NCBI RefSeq assembly: GCF_021130785.1
Contig: NC_060209.1
Location: forward strand, 23,250,001-23,314,000
Direction: 5' to 3'
From: Homalodisca vitripennis
Taxonomy: Eukaryota > Arthropoda > Insecta > Hemiptera > Cicadellidae
DNA: 64,000 nt
The number at the start of each line of letters is the position of its first letter. Within the stretch, counting starts at the first letter, position 1. Shown here piece by piece: positions 49,641 through 62,100 of this stretch. The notes beneath the pieces were generated by a model, which was not told where the DNA came from, ran no database searches, and was given only the letters and a program-made list of their open reading frames with translations. Both the position numbers and the translations under genes were made by a program.

Positions 49641-50213
49641 AGGATCGTTGCTGCAACAATAGTCACCAGTTGTTGAGAGTAATGGACCGTTGCTGCAACG
49701 ATATTCACCAGTTGTTGAGAGTGATAGACCGTTGCTGCAACGATAGTCACCAGTTGTTGAGAGTGATAGACCGTTGCTGCAACGATAGTCACCAGTTGTT
49801 GAGAGTAATGGACCGTTGCTGTAACGATATTCACCAGTTGTTGAGAGTAATGGACCGTTGCTGCAACGATAGTCACCAGTTGTTGAGGGTGATAGACCGT
49901 TGCTGCAACGATAGTCACCAGTTGTTGAGAGTGATAGACCGTTGCTGCAACGATAGTCACCAGTTGTTGAGAGTGATAGGACCGTTGCTGCAACGATAGT
50001 CACAGGTTGTTGAGAGTGATAGACCGTTGCTGCAACGATAGTCACCAGTTGTTGAGTGTAATGGACCGTTGCTGCAACGGTAGTCACCAATTGTTGAGAG
50101 TGATAGGCCGTTGCTGCAACGATAGTCACAGGTTGTTGAGAGTGATAGACCGTTGCTGCAACGATAGTCACCGGTTGTTGAGAGTGATAGACCATTGATG
50201 CAACGATAGTCAC
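49641..50213. repeat. 42-bp minisatellite, about 13 copies
   Basis: The unit includes CGTTGCTGCAACG, a near-perfect 13-base palindrome, and CACCAGTTGTTGAGAGT. Because 42 is a multiple of three, several frames on both strands stay open (up to 205 codons). I regard these as by-products. Confidence 0.95.
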
Positions 50214-50621
50214 CTTTTTGGCAAGACTTTAAATTCCCAGCAGATCTGATATGGATGGATCAAGCCTGATAAGGAACTCACATCACCACTGATTCGTAGG
50301 ATATTGGATTTCTTGGCCGCCTTAGTATTTCAGGAAATTAATTATCATATATTCATATAATATTACTTTTTGGAGCTGTTCGATTTATTGCGAGTCTTTA
50401 TGTTAATAAAATATATGTTATGATTCGCAATAAACTTTTCTAGGCTGCAATGATGCCCTATTATACTAACGGCAAGTACATCATTGTAATTATACGAAGT
50501 ATTTTTTAATGTTTTCTTGGGGTATTTGAGTTTTTTTAAATACTCAAAGGCTCTATACAATAGGCTCTAATTTAATAAAAAACAAGATATTTACACTTTC
50601 AGCTATCTGCTGGATTACTGA

Positions 50622-50663
50622 CTGGATAAGTATATGTATAAGAATATACATATACTTATTCAG
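50622..50663. other. Strong hairpin
   Basis: ATAAGTATATGTATA (50626-50640) and its exact reverse complement (50645-50659) are separated by AGAA. Three more outer pairs form past a G-T wobble. Confidence 0.85.
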
Positions 50664-50669
50664 GTTAAG

Positions 50670-51395
50670 GGAATAACTTTAACTCGTTTACTAATCATTT
50701 ATGTTATCACCTGTTATGTATGTTGATTATGGCACGGAAAACCCAAAACTGTTACGAGTTGTTAATTTAAACTTCAATGTACGTTAAGAAAATTTTTAAT
50801 AGATATATTTTATATGTATAGCTACATCAAATCGTTCTTATCAAAGAATAAATTAAAAATGAAGACGTTATTTATCTTTTAAGAATGACAAAATCACAAG
50901 AGTTCTAGATAACAAATTAAATATAAATATAATAAAAAAGTGAGACGTCTAAGGTTTAAAAATACTATGTGCCTTTTATCCTGCGATATACTTAGTACAG
51001 ATATATCTTCCAATTTAAAACACGATATAAAGTGCGTTGACATCAACCAAATTGTGAAAGACAAAAATATGTTTGATATATCACTTTATGATTAAAATGA
51101 CGATATGAATTAATTTAACCAAGGGCTAAAAGTGTTATACTATTGTGAAAAAGGAAATATGTCAAAACATGGTAGTAACATTAAAATATACATTTATATT
51201 ATATGACATAGATAAAAGATATTACCTTAATTCAGTAGTCAAATTTATCATGTAAGCCACGTTTAATGCTATCCTCATTGAAAATAAATACGAGTACAGG
51301 TCATCTGTTTCTACTTAATCTGCTGATTATCACGACCGCATTGCAGGAGAAGAGGATTACATAACCTGTCGACCACCCGTTAATTCCGTAATACG
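50670..51395. other. AT-rich DNA without recognised genes
   Basis: Nothing supportable is seen. Confidence 0.45.
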
Positions 51396-51398
51396 CTG

Positions 51399-51399
<1 letters not shown>

Positions 51400-51474
<75 letters not shown>
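51400..51474. repeat. (TG)n microsatellite
   Basis: A pure TG run of about 37 units. Confidence 0.98.
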
Positions 51475-51476
<2 letters not shown>

Positions 51477-51889
51477 GACTGAGTATCCAACCCTGACTTG
51501 TTTTCATTAAATTTAAAGAGACAAATAGATGAATTTTTATTTTCTAAATTATTTATTGATAATTTTATGATAGTTTGGCTTGGATTATTTGCTTCAAGTC
51601 TATAAATGCAGAGGTTTTATGGGTTGAGAATATTTATATACTTCAAAAATATTAATATTCAAAATCAAACATTATACGTCCTTTAATTATGTCTTATAAT
51701 TTTGTTTATAACATATGATTATCCACTGCAATTACTTTTCCTAATTTGTAATACAGCATTTCCAAACCAACTAATACTGAATTATTAAAATTTTAGCGGA
51801 CGTATCTTGCTTAACGTAAGCCTGTTGTAACTGCCCAAGGCAGCTTGAGTACCAAATCCCTTTCTGTCCTGGCATTATCAGAGACTTAC

Positions 51890-51948
51890 CTGTAGTATGC
51901 CATCCTGAACCTCTAATAATCCGGCAACTGGACCTTGCTCATGGCTTC
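51890..51948 (-). CDS. Candidate small coding exon on the minus strand
   Basis: The 59-base segment ends in an exact consensus donor, CAG|GTAAGT (minus strand), and follows AACTTTAAG as acceptor. Its open frame reads SHEQGPVAGLLEVQDGILQ, a protein-like string; the other two frames have stops. G+C content is higher than in the flanks. No family is recognised. It could belong to a host gene with very large introns. Confidence 0.35.
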
Positions 51949-51949
51949 C

Positions 51950-53268
51950 TTAAAGTTGAATTCGGTAAGGTACTTTATTTTGTAATTACCAAAGGATCCA
52001 CCAAAACCGAATTACTATCATTTTAGAATATTCATATTTATCAAATAATATATCTAATATAGTACATATTTTTGGATACGAAAATGGAGTTTGATGTTTA
52101 TATTGTTTTTATAGTTAAAGTAAATACATTTTGTACAAAAAATTAATTTGATTAGACTAAGCTTGTACATTTGATTATTGCTAACATGCTATTTAATATT
52201 TTTTTTTTTCGTTTAAAATGTATGACACTGGTATCAAATATAACTATAAGTTTGTTTAAGATCAGAAAGAATCATATTAATTGAAAGGAAAACATTATCG
52301 TACAAGAACAAACTGAATTAAAAAAAAAAGTTTCTTTTGGTTGTTTAGTTATATGTTGTTGAGTTATAGTACTGTATTGCATTAAACATGAAAAAATAAT
52401 ATTAATTTGACCACTCGAAAATATTTTGAGTATTTACTTCATTAATTAATTGTTTTGGGCAGTTTTATCAGAGCGAAGAAAGAACAGCTTAAGCATATGT
52501 CATTTTATGGCAAGTTATGTATAGCAATCATAAATTAAGGGAGAGAGAAATATTTTAATGAATTATACTTTAAGATATAAAATGTAAATAAATAAAGTTT
52601 GATGGACATGCTCTTAAATGTTTTAAATTATATATAACATTGATATATTATTAACTCAACGCATGTGAAAAAACATTTTGCCTGCAATTTCTTGGTGAAT
52701 GATGAAACAAATTTCACTTTCCTGTTTTCTGCTATGAAGATACAATCAATAGATTTAACATCATTTTTCCAGTATTAAAGCAAATTGACACAACCGAAAA
52801 TCGACGTTAAGAAAATCGAAAGTAATTAACTTTTTTACCCTTGTGGTATAGCAATTAGGTTCATGTAAGCCAAATTTAATATTTACGAACATCATAGATT
52901 TTTATGTTTTAAAACATATGTGTTTAATTCAACAAAAAATTAGATTTTGGCTAATATCACCTCTAATAAATCGCATTAAACAATATCATCCTAGTACGGC
53001 CACACAGGCACGGCACGGCAGTACGTACAGTATTATTAGACTTCAGTAACAAAATCTCACTTGCAACATGGTATGTTATAAGTTCATAAATATAGTATAT
53101 TACAAAATAATTTAATAGGCATCAAAATTTCCGACACATTTTTATACGACACTATAATGTAAAAATTCAATTACTTATTTCTAAAAAACAGTTAATTCTA
53201 AGCAAGGCCAGATTAACTATGGTTCATCCAGTCTAGGCGTTGTCACTGCACAGAATGCATGCCCCGAG
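51950..53268. other. AT-rich DNA without recognised genes
   Basis: Nothing supportable is seen. Confidence 0.45.
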
Positions 53269-53269
53269 C

Positions 53270-53500
53270 ACTCCCCCCCCCCCCCACAATCAGCTTTCGG
53301 TATGTTTAAACCCTTTTATTTTCCTTTTTTTCTCTTTCTGTTCTTTATTTTTGTATTTGCTAATACTTCCCTCCACCTGACGAAGATGATAGATTCCAAT
53401 CCTCGAAAACGTTGTATTAAACATTTTTTTTATATATAACGAAGGCAAAAGTCTAAAACCCTGTTATACTTTCAAGCCTTCCATCTTCAGTAACAAACTG
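53270..53500 (+). mobile_element. Possible dispersed-repeat fragment after a C tract
   Basis: A run of about 14 C is followed by CTGACGAAGATGATAG and CTCGAAAACGTTGT, a combination resembling tails of insect interspersed repeats. Family not established. Confidence 0.25.
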
Positions 53501-54205
53501 TAAACAAAGAAAACTGTTAACGTTATATTATACATGTGACTGCACTCCGCCGGCGTGGTTCCAAATCTGGACTTCGGTATCGACCGACTGAATCTTTCAA
53601 ACATGGCTGTACTAAGTTACTTAAGTTTTATAATTAATTATTAAAGATAAAGTTGTAATAAGCCTTAGTAAAGAAACTTAATGTAAGAGTGGAAGTTCTA
53701 ATAACAGTTACAGTTCAGGCTTATCGGTTGTTGGAAAATCCTAATGGTATCTGCTGAAGTTGTAAACTTTAAGCCTATAGTAACTTAGTCTACAGTGACA
53801 TCTTAGCTACTTATAACACAGTGTTACACTTTTTTCTCTGACATGTGAGAGAGGATAAAACTCCTGGACTCTTCTTTCACAAAACTTACACTTCTTATAT
53901 AGTCACCCCTCTGTATATTTATGTAAACTACAGCTATAAGGAAATAATAAATCTAAATGTATGCTTCTTGTTTAAAGTTTGTTATTGACTATGGGAAGTT
54001 TGCAAGGATGACAGGATTTCGATCATTTTCCATCGTTATATGTCACAAAAGGTGTACATCACGCCAGCACAGGCTACAGTAGGATACTAACAAGGATGTC
54101 GACGTTGGCTCTTTCATCAGTACCGCGTAGTGTCATCTGAAACAATGGTACAGCAAGGCAATGATCAAGAGGAAGGGGTAAAGGCAATGGTTTACTAGTT
54201 TTTTT

Positions 54206-54413
54206 TTATATTGGCACCCAAAGCGGTCTAACTGCAACCGAAGGTTGACTTAGTGGATAGTCTGATAATTTTATACATGAAGCCTCGAAAGTTTGCGTAT
54301 AAAAAATTATCTGCGCTATGTATTATGTTGGCTTCATCTAATTTGTATGTGTCTCTGATGTCGAAACGATGTATAAGTTCAATTAGAGCTTCTTCGTCAC
54401 CAAATTTTTCTAT
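54206..54413 (-). pseudogene. GIY-YIG endonuclease fragment, second copy
   Basis: The minus frame is open from EEALIELIHRFDIRDTYKLD through ANIIHSAD, then indels shift it relative to the copy at 21145-21362. Together the two copies show both halves of the domain, but neither is intact. Interpretation as Penelope-like follows the first copy. Confidence 0.42.
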
Positions 54414-55174
54414 CTATTCAGGCAAACATGACTCCAGATTCCAGGAGTAAAGTATGTAATCCCGTCAAATTCCCACCTCTCCCACCATAGCTACGTTATG
54501 ATAAGCTATGTTTCTTTTATTAAAATTTCTTTCTTTAAATTTGCATTGCTGCCGCCGTGACTTTTCTTGGCTGTGTTTGACAAATCAGTTTCAATTCTTT
54601 ATTTAATATTCTGAAGTTGTCTATGTAAGTGTTTGTCTTATTATTTACTAATAAACAACATTTTTCTTTCTAAAATATTTTCTCACAACTTTAAATACTT
54701 GTTATGTGATATTTTCAACAACGGTAGTAAGGTCTTTTTCGTAAGACGATTAAAACAAGATCATTGGTCTGCCACACCACTTGTCGAGTGACAAACTTTG
54801 CTGAGATTGCAAGAAAATTTTCAAATGTATAGCTATGTTAATCACGTTTCAAATGTCTTATTTTTTTACTCATTTTCCTTAAATATTTATTAATTCTAAA
54901 ATTGTCTCGTGCCTTCATGTTTATCATTAGGATCAATCCAAAATTGTTTGGAAATGCTCAGGTAAAACCTTTGGAGATAGATTCACCATCATTAAAAAAC
55001 CATATTGCATATAATTTAAGTTAAATTGAGAACTACACCTCTATATTTATGTTCTCTAAGATCATGCACACAGACATACAGAAAAAATAAAAATTTTTGT
55101 AAAGAATTAACAATTATTGACGTAGTGTATTACACGTTCATAGATCTAGTTAAAATGTAAAACAGAAAAAATAT

Positions 55175-55350
55175 AAAAGTGAGTTTCTACTCACGAAACA
55201 ACAACTCTGGTACGTGCACACACTATTGTGTTGGCTGATGCGGATAGAAAATGGAAAGCTGGTAATCCCCCCAGTATAATCCCACAGCAGCATTATCGAG
55301 GACTGGACTGAATGTTTGGCCGCCGTCATATCTGACAGGTCATCATCTAT
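55175..55350. repeat. M island, block B2
   Basis: It is nearly identical to the M islands at 22.1 and 38.5 kb, but two extra bases in a C run (about 55270) shift both reading frames. Confidence 0.75.
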
Positions 55351-57224
55351 ATTTTTATCCCTTTCATTCATTAGCTAACCTTTTTTATATTTTTAAATGT
55401 TGGTTTGTCTAACTAATCATATATTTACGTAAGGATTTTTCCTTAATTTAATAAAATTTAAATGAATGTTTAATAAGAATGACGATAAAAGCCTAAGACT
55501 AATCAAAATCACTAAAAGCCATATTTTTATATCCTCATATCAATTAAAACATTTCATCTAATATGTATAGACCTTATGGCTATATATATACATGATTCGG
55601 CATTAGGATAATAGACGTGGAAGATTATCGTCACTCAAGGAAACAGCTTTCACATCATTCACGTTTGTACTGTTGAAATTGTATTATTGAGATCCCGATA
55701 GGACTTTCTTGTCGCTGTAAGTTTGTCTGTCAGTCTATAAGACAACTCTGGATAAAAGGTTCCCAGTGCATTGAGACTCGGTACTTAGGTTCCTCTCTTA
55801 GTTTGAGCATAAACATCAGTTCGTCCGGTGTCTTTGCGGCTGTATGTGTATCCGTCCGCACGTCTATGCAATAATTCTTCGTAGAAAATGCTGGAGGTTT
55901 CACACTTGGTATAGACGTTCATCTTGGTCCCATGAGGAAGCGTCCAGATATCTGTATTAAATGTTTTTACGCTTTTTTCTAGTTTTTACAAACTATTTTG
56001 CGTACAGTATACTTTTTGCGGTCTATGTCATTAGTATTGGCCAATTTTTAATATGTAATAGATAATAGATATTTTAGTCATGTATTGACTATAGACACAA
56101 GGAAGGCGAAATATTTCGAGAATCTATTGTATTAACAATGTGTTGACGGAGTGAAAACTACGATTGCGAGCAAAGTACAGGTTACTGCTAGCAGTATTAC
56201 TAAGATATAGGCATACTTTTTGTTTTGGAATACCCCCACAAATGCTTTTATAAACAATTGAAAGAAAACGTACTGTTAAGTTAGGAAATACTTTGACAGC
56301 TGAAATGGTCTCACACAAGCAATTTCAAATTACTTTTTATTTGTAGGAATAAATAACAACTGTCACTGTGATGAATATAGTAATAAGAAATAGTATTATC
56401 CAACTTTTATAATAAATGACAGTAGTGGAGAGTTGAAATAAATTAGTTTATTCTAGATTTTAATTCATGAACGAAATTGTGAATGTATACATGTAATGTA
56501 TTGCAATTGGTTTCCTTAGTCATTATGGGACGGCATATCTACAGTTGATGAAGAATCAAAAAAGGAGGGACAGCAAGGCATTAGCATAATTCAACAAACC
56601 ATTCGCTCTGCGACAGTCTAAAAAAGTTCATGTTTTACTGAAATCGTACCAACTATCCAATCAAATACAAGAAATGTAGCATAAAAATTGCAGGCGAAGC
56701 CGCGGATATGCGCTAGTGTGCAACAAATGTAAGTAGACCATGATAGGTGTATTTAAAAATAAACTGATTCCAAAGAATTACGTATAATATATAATACTCT
56801 CAATGTAAATGTTGACTTTAGTTCTTTCTAACTATATTCGCCTTTAATAAGGTCATTTTTAATGTCATTGCTTCAAAACGATTCATGTAGTAATTATAAA
56901 AATAACTTATATTAATTAATAAAGACAGTATTATTATTACTTTCCATATATTATTAAAAGTTGCAATAATATGTAGTTAACTACTTCGTTACCAAAATGA
57001 ATATAATATATTTCAAAAATATGTTATTTTAATTAATCGCTAAAATATTATTATGGTATCTAAATTATATTATATTGAGTACAAAACGAATTGGGTATTT
57101 GTCACGTAAAATGGCATGTTAAGTTTTATTTGAATGTAGGCCTAATCAGAGAAGTTCCTAAACTATTGACCGGCAGTAACCTTCATTCTGCGTTCTGTCT
57201 CTATATTTTTATCAGAGGGTTTGT

Positions 57225-58033
57225 ATGAAATTTGTTCTAACAGTACTATATGTCGGTTTCCTCACAGTCACATCGCAAATTAGACAAACATGTATTCACA
57301 TGCGCTCAAACTAATGTGGCAGAAATACTTACCTTCATTATGACAACAACTGACGCGGGACGCTTGACAGTTCTGCCAATAGTCCCATCTACAAGTAATG
57401 CACTCGGGCTGACACCTGTCAATAAGTTAAATTTCCTTCAAGTCTTCGACAAGCAAAATAACTGCTTTTTTGTAGCCACCACTGATTCACCAATCACGTT
57501 AGTTTTAGTTTAAATCATAACTTAAGCAAACATTTACTCACGAAACAGCTAAATTTACGCAGATATGGCAGAAATACTTAACTTACCTTGAATATGATAA
57601 CAGCTGACGCGGAACACTTGGCAGTTCTGCCAATATTCCCATCTACAAGTAATGCACTCGGGCTGACACCTGTCAATAAGTTAAATTTCCTTCAAGTCTT
57701 CGACAAGCAAAATAACTGCTTTTTTGTAGCCACCACTGATTCACCAATCACGTTAGTTTTAGTTGAAATCATAACTTAAGCAAACATTTACTCACGAAAC
57801 AGCTAAATTTACGCAGATATGGCAGATATACTTAACTTACCTTGAATATGATAACAGCTGACGCGGAACACTTGGCAGTTCTGCCAATAGTCCCATCTGC
57901 AAGTAATGCACTCGGGCTGACACCTGTCAATAAGTTAAATTTCCTTCAAGTCTTCGACAAGCAAAATAACTGCTCTTTTGTAGCCACCACTGATTCACCA
58001 ATCACGTTAGTTTTAGTTTTAATCATAACTTAA
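57225..58033 (+). pseudogene. Second copy of the signal-peptide ORF, frameshifted
   Basis: It begins MKFVLTVLYVGFLTVTSQ, but one extra base after the signal-like segment shifts it into another frame before the S repeats. Each S repeat then has its own plus frame (VPSTSNALGLTPVNKLNFLQ). It shows what would be the paralogue of the 13122 ORF. Confidence 0.25.
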
Positions 58034-58255
58034 ACAAACATTTACTCACGAAACAGCTAAATTTACGCAGATATGGCAGAAATACTTACCTTGAATATGA
58101 CAACACCTGACGCGGAACACTTGGCAGTTCTGCCAATAGTCCCATCTACGAGTAATGCACTTGGGCCGACAACTGTCAATAAATGAAATTTCCCTCAAGT
58201 CTTCGTCAGGCAAAGTAACTGCTCTTTTGCAGCTGTCACTGAACTTACAATGTCA
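57298..58255 (-). repeat. S array, block A2, four copies of about 254 bp
   Basis: All four cores end in AAG|GTAAGT on the minus strand and follow TTATTGACAG. The putative exons are 83 bases in the copies examined. Copies also share CTGTTTC|GTGAGT between cores. Confidence 0.82.
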
Positions 58256-58924
58256 TTACTTATACTTTACATATAAATAGAGCAAAACTATATTATGTTT
58301 TTTCGTGTTTTATGTTCCCGATTATGAGTCCTCTTAGTGTTATTTAGCAATTAATAATTAACTTCTATTTAACCATCAAACATAAAAACATACAATAAAC
58401 ATATTTAAAATATGCTGTAAATTTCATTTTAAAAAGGTCAAGATTAGAAGAATATGTTTATATTGGTTTCCTACATACAGGATTCGTAAGAAAGCGTTTA
58501 GGTTACTTTGAGAATTTTCTAGCATTGTCCCTATGTTTTCATACTGTGGTATGTTAAAAATTCATTGTCCTGCAAAATGATCTGAAAATTCCATATAAAC
58601 AAGAACTGGAAAATTCTAAAATCTACAGGATACACTCTTAATATTGATTTAAAGAGAGTTAGATAACTTTTGTGATGAACTTATCAGATGTTAGAGAAAG
58701 ACCCCAAAACCAAAAATAACCAGAGACAGATAATACTAAGAACTTACACGTACGTATCCAATTTCAGCGATAAACTTGGATTTAATTGAATTTAACGAGA
58801 TAAGTAAATTGAGGATTGCTCCACTAGTGGATGCACTTGCGTGTGATATTATTAAACCATACAAAGTGCTCTACGTAACTGTATCTGAATCTTATGCAGA
58901 ATAAAGATATATAATTTATATAAG

Positions 58925-58926
<2 letters not shown>

Positions 58927-58972
<46 letters not shown>
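58927..58972. repeat. (TA)n tract at the empty T site
   Basis: A perfect TA run occupies the position where block A1 has a T copy. Confidence 0.95.
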
Positions 58973-58977
<5 letters not shown>

Positions 58978-59504
58978 CTAACTGTAATATATATATATAT
59001 AACACATATATTAAAGGATAACATAAATTACTATATCAGATGTCTAAATATACTATACATTGTGTAACTGAAATACACCTAAAACGCTCAGGAGGTTGTT
59101 TCTTGGATCAAAATAAAAGGAAACGTTTCTATAAATGTATGTTATAAATGCATCTTTTTCCGTCTGTATTTTTATCATTTTAACCTGTAATGAATTTACT
59201 GTCCGAGTTTGAAATACCATTTTTTAACAATTTGGGAGTAAAACAAAAATATTTGTTTCGATATATGAATACTTAACGAATCTTCTTGAAAAATATCACC
59301 CTATTAGTATAAAATATACGTAATTGACATCTCACGTTAATTAATAAATAACATTTAAAAATTTTTATCTTTAATATTAATTACAAAAAATTAAACTTAT
59401 TAAATTAACTATTTAAACTAATGTATAATGCTCAACTTTGTACTGTAGTACGTAGATTTAACTAAATAAGGTTCCTAGGAAATTCAGAAGTACGCGAAAC
59501 GACA

Positions 59505-59797
59505 CCTGGCACGCAAGCTTGGCAAGAAAGCGAGCGAACGTGCCTAAGATAATATCCCATACTTAGGAGCCTTTTAAGAAAATGGATGTAACATTTTACC
59601 CGTGCCAAGAGTATTCTAAAACGTGTCTCAACATCACCGAACGTCGTTACAGTTTAAGCTGCCGCTTTACTTGTTGTTCCTGGGCTTTATGTTCATATTG
59701 TTACAATCGAAAATATGGTTCTTTACCACATCGTGTGTATGTACTAACAGTTTTCACTGATAATTTTATTATGTTGTGGAGCAAAAAATTGTTATAA
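59505..59797 (+). repeat. G island, block A2, with the longest Cys-rich frame
   Basis: The plus frame from 59582 (MDVTFYPCQEYSKTC, later CRFTCCSWALCSYCY) runs 71 codons with nine cysteines. The ATG sits in an excellent context (AAAATGG) kept in all four G islands. There is no signal peptide or known family. Confidence 0.55.
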
Positions 59798-60234
59798 ATT
59801 TCTTCCACGATACAAATACTTTTTTTATCACTATGAGCAAAAGTGGTATACTTTTACTCTGTATGGTAGAGAGCAGTTTCTATCTTTCGGAAAAAAATTA
59901 AATGTATTCTTTATTACATAATAATTCAGCATAGTCATACTGTCCAGTCTAGGATAAAAAAACAGCTGTATTTTGTGCATTTACTTCTACTTAAACAATA
60001 ACAAACTTGAGGTTATCACACAAAACAACTTGAACTTTGCCCCCGCTGATTTTTAGATCTCTGTTACAAGGTAACGAGAAAGTTACGTTTACTATATGTG
60101 CAGTATAGTGAAATATCACATTATAATACTGTTAAAACTGCAATTCAAATGTTAGTAATACATTTTGGTTTTTTTGTTTTTATTAATTGCAGCATTTTTT
60201 TTATTTTTAAGTTTCCATACTAAGTGCATATAGT

Positions 60235-60490
60235 TCAGGAACCTAGAAAATCTTCCATCTACATTTGACTGCTACCCGAAAGTTCCTGCCACCTGAATGT
60301 ATCCATATGGCACCTTCCACCTCAAGCCGCCTGCCAGACCAACCCTACTTACCACATGACGTCATATTTAATAAAAGATCCTAGACCGTTGGGCCTACCT
60401 AAGTCTCAGAGAAAGCTGAAATAACACGGCCAGAGCAAAGTTTAATGTATGTATATAAAGGAAACCAAACGTATGAAAGACAGTTTAGAA
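60235..60490 (+). promoter_or_regulatory. P island, block A2
   Basis: It repeats the CRE, TATAAA and CAGT arrangement of 16185-16440 with the same TATA-to-initiator spacing of 28 bases. Confidence 0.4.
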
Positions 60491-61369
60491 GTGGATAGTA
60501 GTAACTTTAGAATCTCCAACCTCTATACCTATGCATATATTAGTTTTCTCTAGCTGTGATGTTTTTAAGGTATATAAACCCCATCTATTTAGGATGGTAA
60601 CACTGCAGGACTTGGTAGCATTTATTGACTATTATAATTTTTCGAAAAGTATTGATGTTGGGAGAAGGAGTTTTCCTATTGTCATTATATTAACAACTAT
60701 AATGTTTTAGCTCCTAAAACTCAATAACTCAGCTCATGCGGTGGTATCTAAAAGACTTTTCACCGTTGGTTTAGAAAATACTATATTTATGAATATAAAT
60801 GAACTATGATTAATTTAGATAACCTTATTAGCAATCAAATTTTGTAAATTACGATCTTATAAATCTTTAATTGCGTTATAAATTAGCAGCAATCGTATTA
60901 AACGCGTATTAGTGCTTTTTACAAAAGAGGAAAATGAAGCTAATCAGTATTTAATTATTAATCAAAACATCTCTCTTAGTCTTTGGTATTTTAATATTTT
61001 AACGATTCGAACAAACTTTATACCTAGAAAACTTTATCTTACGTATAATCTGTAAAAATACTTATTAATTGCCAGTCACACAATTAAAAAATGATCATTA
61101 TAAAAATACTTTTAATAATAAATACGTTAATTTATCTTAATCAGTTTTATTACATAATTCGATCAGTTACTCGAAGATACAACTAGTATATTGGTTACAT
61201 AAATTTATATTGCATTATCATTATTATATACCCGGTACTAACTGCAAAACTCATAAGCAGAATATGTTCATCGAGGATTTATATGTTAAACAATGTTTAA
61301 GAATAATTAAACTTATAGAAACCCCAAGCGTAAGCGCAATTTTCTTACCTGGAATTTTTATGAGGGCAT

Positions 61370-61840
61370 TAAGAAGAACTAAAGCTGACGTCATTTGCTG
61401 CAAAGAAGGTATTTTTCAACTATCAACGGCACACTCACTTTGGGCTGACTATAGCTAAGGCAATTTGCTGCAAAGAAATCGTTTTCAACTATCAACGGCA
61501 CGTTCAGTTTGGGCTGACTATAGCTGACGTCATTTACTGCAAAGAAATTCTTTTCAACTATTAACGGCACACTCAGTTTGGGCTGACAATAGCTAAGGCA
61601 ATTTGCTGCAAAGAAATAGTTTTCAACTATCAACGGCACGTTCAGTTTGGGCTGACTATAGCTGACGTCATTTACTGCAAAGAAATTGTTTTCAACTATT
61701 AACGGCACACTCAGTTTGGGCTGACTATAGCTAAGGCAATTTGCTGCAAAGAAATTGTTTTCAACTATCAACGACACAACCAGTTTGCGCTGACTATAGC
61801 TATGGCAATTTGCTGCAATGAAAGGTTTTTCAACTATCAA
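61370..61840 (-). repeat. 69-bp tandem array with alternating CRE units
   Basis: About seven units are spaced 69-70 bp apart. Three units, 138-139 bp apart, carry TGACGTCA (61386, 61525, 61663), so the array is built of dimers. The minus strand is open for 149 codons, giving a 23-residue repeat (PLIVENNFFAANCLSYSQPK or FFAVNDVSYSQPK). Block A1 has only about three degenerate units. Confidence 0.9.
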
Positions 61841-61914
61841 CGGAAGACACCGACATCTAGTTGTGTTTTAAAGTGACATGAACAAAAGAAAGACGTAATG
61901 GATAAATGATAGAT

Positions 61915-62100
61915 AGCCTTGCTACTAACAGTCACCTGATGTTACCAAGGACCATCTCACTATTATCCCAAATACCTCTAGCAATCAGGGCATGTCTATA
62001 AATTTAACTTGATGGTACAGGAAGCTTCAGTGACAGGCCGGTTACAAACTCTGCCAATTATATTCAAATGGAACCAACATTGCAAACACATCCAATTAGT
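61915..62100 (+). repeat. U island, block A2
   Basis: It matches 17549-17746, but a base change creates a stop (CTATAA) in the plus frame. Confidence 0.65.

Larger units (their letters stand above)
53577..56157 (+). repeat. Block B2, large duplicated segment
   Basis: It matches 20509-23128 along its length. The right edge joins block A2 directly, with no spacer. Upstream of the left edge the two copies are unrelated. Confidence 0.9.

Noticed and set aside
49596..50213. 205-codon minus frame with 14-residue repeats
   Set aside because: The 42-bp period keeps several frames open on both strands; there is no start context, domain or codon signal.
49641..50213. CRISPR-like array
   Set aside because: The units are contiguous with no unique spacers, and the context is eukaryotic.
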